Translations under genes and position numbers: made by a program
NCBI GenBank assembly: GCA_041398785.1
Contig: JAWKUA010000048.1
Coordinates: 1 to 17,961, forward strand
Direction of reading: 5' to 3'
Source of the DNA: Planctomycetaceae bacterium
Lineage (GTDB): Bacteria; Planctomycetota; Planctomycetia; Planctomycetales; Planctomycetaceae
DNA length: 17,961 bases
Shown here: piece by piece, positions 15,912-17,961 of the stretch
Layout of the letters: the number at the start of each line of letters is the position of its first letter
Position numbering within the stretch: the stretch's first letter is position 1
Notes under the pieces: model-generated
Database searches by the model: none
What the model was told of the DNA's origin: nothing
What the model saw: the letters and a program-made list of their open reading frames with translations, nothing else

Positions 15912-17198
15912 ATGAATCGCACACGAAGATCCTTCCTGCAGACCTCAGTCGCTTCCGCCGCACTGGCCGCGACCGCGTCGGCGAATGCGAATGACTCACT
16001 GCCACGGGGAACCGCCGAAAGCTGCATCTTTGTCTGGCTGGGCGGCGGTGCGTGTCACATCGATACATGGGATCCCAAGCGAGTCGGCGATCCGACTCAG
16101 GGGAAGAAGAAGCCGGGTTCCGCTTACCGAGCCATCAGCACGGCTGTTCCCGGCATTCAGGTCTGCGAGCATCTGCGGCGGATGGCCGATCGGCTTGATC
16201 GAGGCGTTCTGCTGCGAACCGTGAATCACAACGTGATCGACGAACACGCTGCGGCGACTAATCGTCTCCACACCGGACGGCCTCCGACAGGCACCACAAT
16301 CTACCCGTCGATCGGTTCGGTCGTTTCACACGAACGCGGCAGCGCGGCGGACAATGTGCCGGCGTATGTCGTCATGGGCTACCCCAGCGCGACTCGCGGG
16401 CCGGGGTTTCTGGGAGCTCGGCACAACTACATCTATCTGACCGATACCGCTTCCGGACCCGCAGGGCTGCGCAGACCGGACGACGTGACTCCCGACCGCA
16501 TGGCTCGCCGACAGAAGCTGCTGGCAGGAATGCGCAGCGACTACCGCCGGCAGTTCAGCGGTTTCAGCAATGTCGAAGATTACATCGACGCCGGAATCAG
16601 TGGTGACCGGCTGACCGGAAAGAAGTTCGCCCGGGTCTTCGATCTCACGACCGAACACGACGACGTCCGGAACGCCTATGGCAGCGAATTCGGGCAGCGA
16701 TGCCTGCTGGCTCGGCGGCTGGCCGAATCCGGAGTCCGGTTTTCCGAAGTCAGCTTCAATCTGAACTTCATCAACGGGACCGGCTGGGATACTCACAACG
16801 ACGGACAGGTCAATCAGCACGTCCTGATCCAGCAGCTTGACCAGTCACTGGCCGCACTCGTCGATGATCTGGAACTTCGCGGCCTGCTGGACACCACACT
16901 GGTCGTTGTCGCCACGGAATTCGGGCGGCCGCCGGAATTCGACGGAGGAGGCGGCCGCGGACATCACAGCCAGGCATTCACAATCGCGATGTTCGGCGGC
17001 GGACTGAAGACCGGTCAGGTCGTCGGCACCACCGATGAACTCGGTCGCGAAATTGTCGACGAACCTGTCTCCGTGGCGGACATGCACGCCACCATCTACG
17101 CAGCGCTGGGCGTGGATCCTCATAAGGAACTGTTCGACGGCGACCGCCCCGTGCCGATCACCGACCACGGACAGCCGGTTTCAAAACTGTTCGTCTGA
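15912..17198 (+). CDS. DUF1501 domain protein, Tat-exported
   Basis: 428 aa from ATG 15912. I chose this start because it gives a twin-arginine signal (MNRTRRSFLQTSVASAALAA, ending ATASANA); the longer frame from 15813 overlaps the previous gene and places a charged, non-signal stretch first. DUF1501 proteins belong to the alkaline phosphatase/sulfatase-like superfamily. Seen here: FVWLGGGACHIDTWDPK (~residues 40-56) near the N-terminus, GWDTHND (291-297) and EFGRPP (336-341), then GGGGRGHHSQAF and MFGGGLKTGQVVGTTDELG, the usual order of metal-site and C-terminal motifs. The GRGHH segment has Gly where many members have Asp (GRDH). Known members are exported and of unclear activity. It follows the PSCyt2/PSD1 gene after 82 bp and precedes the methyltransferase by 16 bp, so the three are probably one operon. 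Confidence 0.94.
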   Translation: MNRTRRSFLQTSVASAALAATASANANDSLPRGTAESCIFVWLGGGACHIDTWDPKRVGDPTQGKKKPGSAYRAISTAVPGIQVCEHLRRMADRLDRGVLLRTVNHNVIDEHAAATNRLHTGRPPTGTTIYPSIGSVVSHERGSAADNVPAYVVMGYPSATRGPGFLGARHNYIYLTDTASGPAGLRRPDDVTPDRMARRQKLLAGMRSDYRRQFSGFSNVEDYIDAGISGDRLTGKKFARVFDLTTEHDDVRNAYGSEFGQRCLLARRLAESGVRFSEVSFNLNFINGTGWDTHNDGQVNQHVLIQQLDQSLAALVDDLELRGLLDTTLVVVATEFGRPPEFDGGGGRGHHSQAFTIAMFGGGLKTGQVVGTTDELGREIVDEPVSVADMHATIYAALGVDPHKELFDGDRPVPITDHGQPVSKLFV

Positions 17199-17214
17199 AG
17201 TCAACCGTCGCCAC

Positions 17215-17838
17215 ATGCCGTATTCCAACCGCTGGAATCGTTTCATCTACGCGTGCTGGTCGCCGTTCTATGACTTTCTGATCGGACTACCGCCGTTTCA
17301 AAAAGCGCGATCGCGGTTGTGGCAATCTGTCGCCGTGAACGATGGGCAACGGCTGCTCTTGGTGGGAGTCGGCACCGGCGAAGACTTCCGGCATCTTCCG
17401 GATCGTGCGGTCGTGCTTGGTATCGACCTGTCGCTGCCAATGCTTGCCGTCGCCGCACGGAAAAAGACTCAACTGCAGTTCGAAGTGACTCTGGTGCAGG
17501 CCGACGCGCAGTTGCTGCCGGTGACGGACAACAGCATCGATGTGGTCGTCATGACTCTGATTCTCAGCGTCGTCCCTGATCCTCACGGTTGTCTGCGCGA
17601 AGCCGTTCGAGTCGTCCGGCCGGAAGGCAGAATCCTGATCCTGGACAAATTCGCTGACTCCGGCCAATCGACCACGCCTGTCCGACGACTGCTGAACCTG
17701 ATCACCCGGCCGTTCGGAACCGACATCAACCGCCGGCTGGACGACATCCGAACCGGCCTTCCCGTCCGAATTATCGAAGATATCCCCGCCGCGTTCGGCA
17801 ACGCCTACCGAAACATCGTGCTGCAGCGAGATCCCTGA
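17215..17838 (+). CDS. Class I SAM-dependent methyltransferase, PmtA/UbiE-like
   Basis: 207 aa from ATG 17215; the same frame is open further upstream but overlaps the DUF1501 gene. Motif I is LLLVGVGTGEDFRHLP (residues ~47-62), Asp71 ends beta-2 (LGIDLS), QADAQLLP (~95-102) and DVVVMTLILSVVPDP (~109-123) follow, then RVVRPEGRILILDKF (~132-146). This is the Methyltransf_11 order. The N-terminus NRWNRFIYACWSPFYDFLIG resembles the start of phospholipid N-methyltransferases of the PmtA type and of UbiE, so a lipid or quinone acceptor is the best guess, not shown. The protein has no signal peptide and should be cytoplasmic. It begins 16 bp after the DUF1501 stop, so it is probably co-transcribed. 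Confidence 0.88.
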   Translation: MPYSNRWNRFIYACWSPFYDFLIGLPPFQKARSRLWQSVAVNDGQRLLLVGVGTGEDFRHLPDRAVVLGIDLSLPMLAVAARKKTQLQFEVTLVQADAQLLPVTDNSIDVVVMTLILSVVPDPHGCLREAVRVVRPEGRILILDKFADSGQSTTPVRRLLNLITRPFGTDINRRLDDIRTGLPVRIIEDIPAAFGNAYRNIVLQRDP

Positions 17839-17961
17839 CCCAACCCCTGCCGGCGATTCCGACGCGCGGCAGCAACCTGCTTCGCGGTTCCGGACTTCGT
17901 CAAGCCGCCAGCGTCCGGGAAAGCGAGCCTCCTGCCGAGCCACCAACATCCGGGAGGGCGA
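17839..17961. repeat. Intergenic end of window with start of a 35-base tandem repeat
   Basis: No gene is visible in this last stretch. From about 17911, CGTCCGGGAAAGCGAG is followed 35 bases later by CATCCGGGAGGGCGA, which runs into the window edge, so the repeat is cut. The unit includes GAGCCTCCTGCCGAGCC. From memory, sequences of this kind recur between genes in planctomycete genomes; the second copy is too short to prove an array. Confidence 0.45.

Noticed and set aside
1..17961. CRISPR array, tRNA, rRNA or prophage genes
   Set aside because: I saw no regularly spaced repeat set, no cloverleaf-like conserved arms, no rRNA stretch and no phage protein family on either strand. The only tandem repeat is the cut 35-base unit at the right edge.

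Overview
The window looks like a stretch of chromosome from a planctomycete (phylum Planctomycetota). The strongest signs are family combinations that are largely characteristic of that group: a DUF1549/DUF1553 (PSCyt2/PSD1) protein followed by a Tat-exported DUF1501 protein, an LEPR-XLL-type N-terminus on an exported matrixin-like protease, and three large Hanks-type Ser/Thr kinases, one with the planctomycete-type N-terminal module and one with long TPR arrays. The base composition is GC-rich. I cannot name a genus from the sequence alone. No rRNA, tRNA, CRISPR array, complete insertion sequence or phage gene was seen.

Layout. Bases 1-3545 (+): the C-terminal part of a membrane Ser/Thr kinase with TPR repeats (cut by the window edge), then a secreted matrixin-like metalloprotease. 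Bases 3546-5821 (+): a hairpin-bearing spacer and a TolC-like outer-membrane efflux protein with an unusual C-terminal tail. Bases 5822-6849: a near-perfect long inverted repeat between convergent genes, then an SDR oxidoreductase (-). Bases 7171-8232 (+): a PAPS-dependent sulfotransferase. Bases 8278-12820 (-): a compact four-gene cluster, read right to left, of an FHA-like kinase, a second transmembrane kinase, apt (adenine phosphoribosyltransferase) and a small helical protein of unknown function. Bases 12824-13237: a divergent regulatory region. Bases 13238-17838 (+): a PSCyt2/PSD1 protein, a DUF1501 protein and a PmtA/UbiE-like methyltransferase. The last ~50 bases enter a 35-base tandem repeat.

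How the genes may work together. Much of the window concerns the cell envelope: exported protease, TolC channel, sulfotransferase, exported PSCyt2/DUF1501 pair and a possible lipid methyltransferase. The minus-strand cluster is a signalling operon: two different membrane-anchored kinases, one carrying its own FHA-like domain, appear to be co-transcribed with a purine-salvage enzyme. That pairing, the orphan TolC with a disordered tail, the LEPR-XLL protease and the dispersed intergenic repeats are the points most worth a second look. None of them is proof of a new system.
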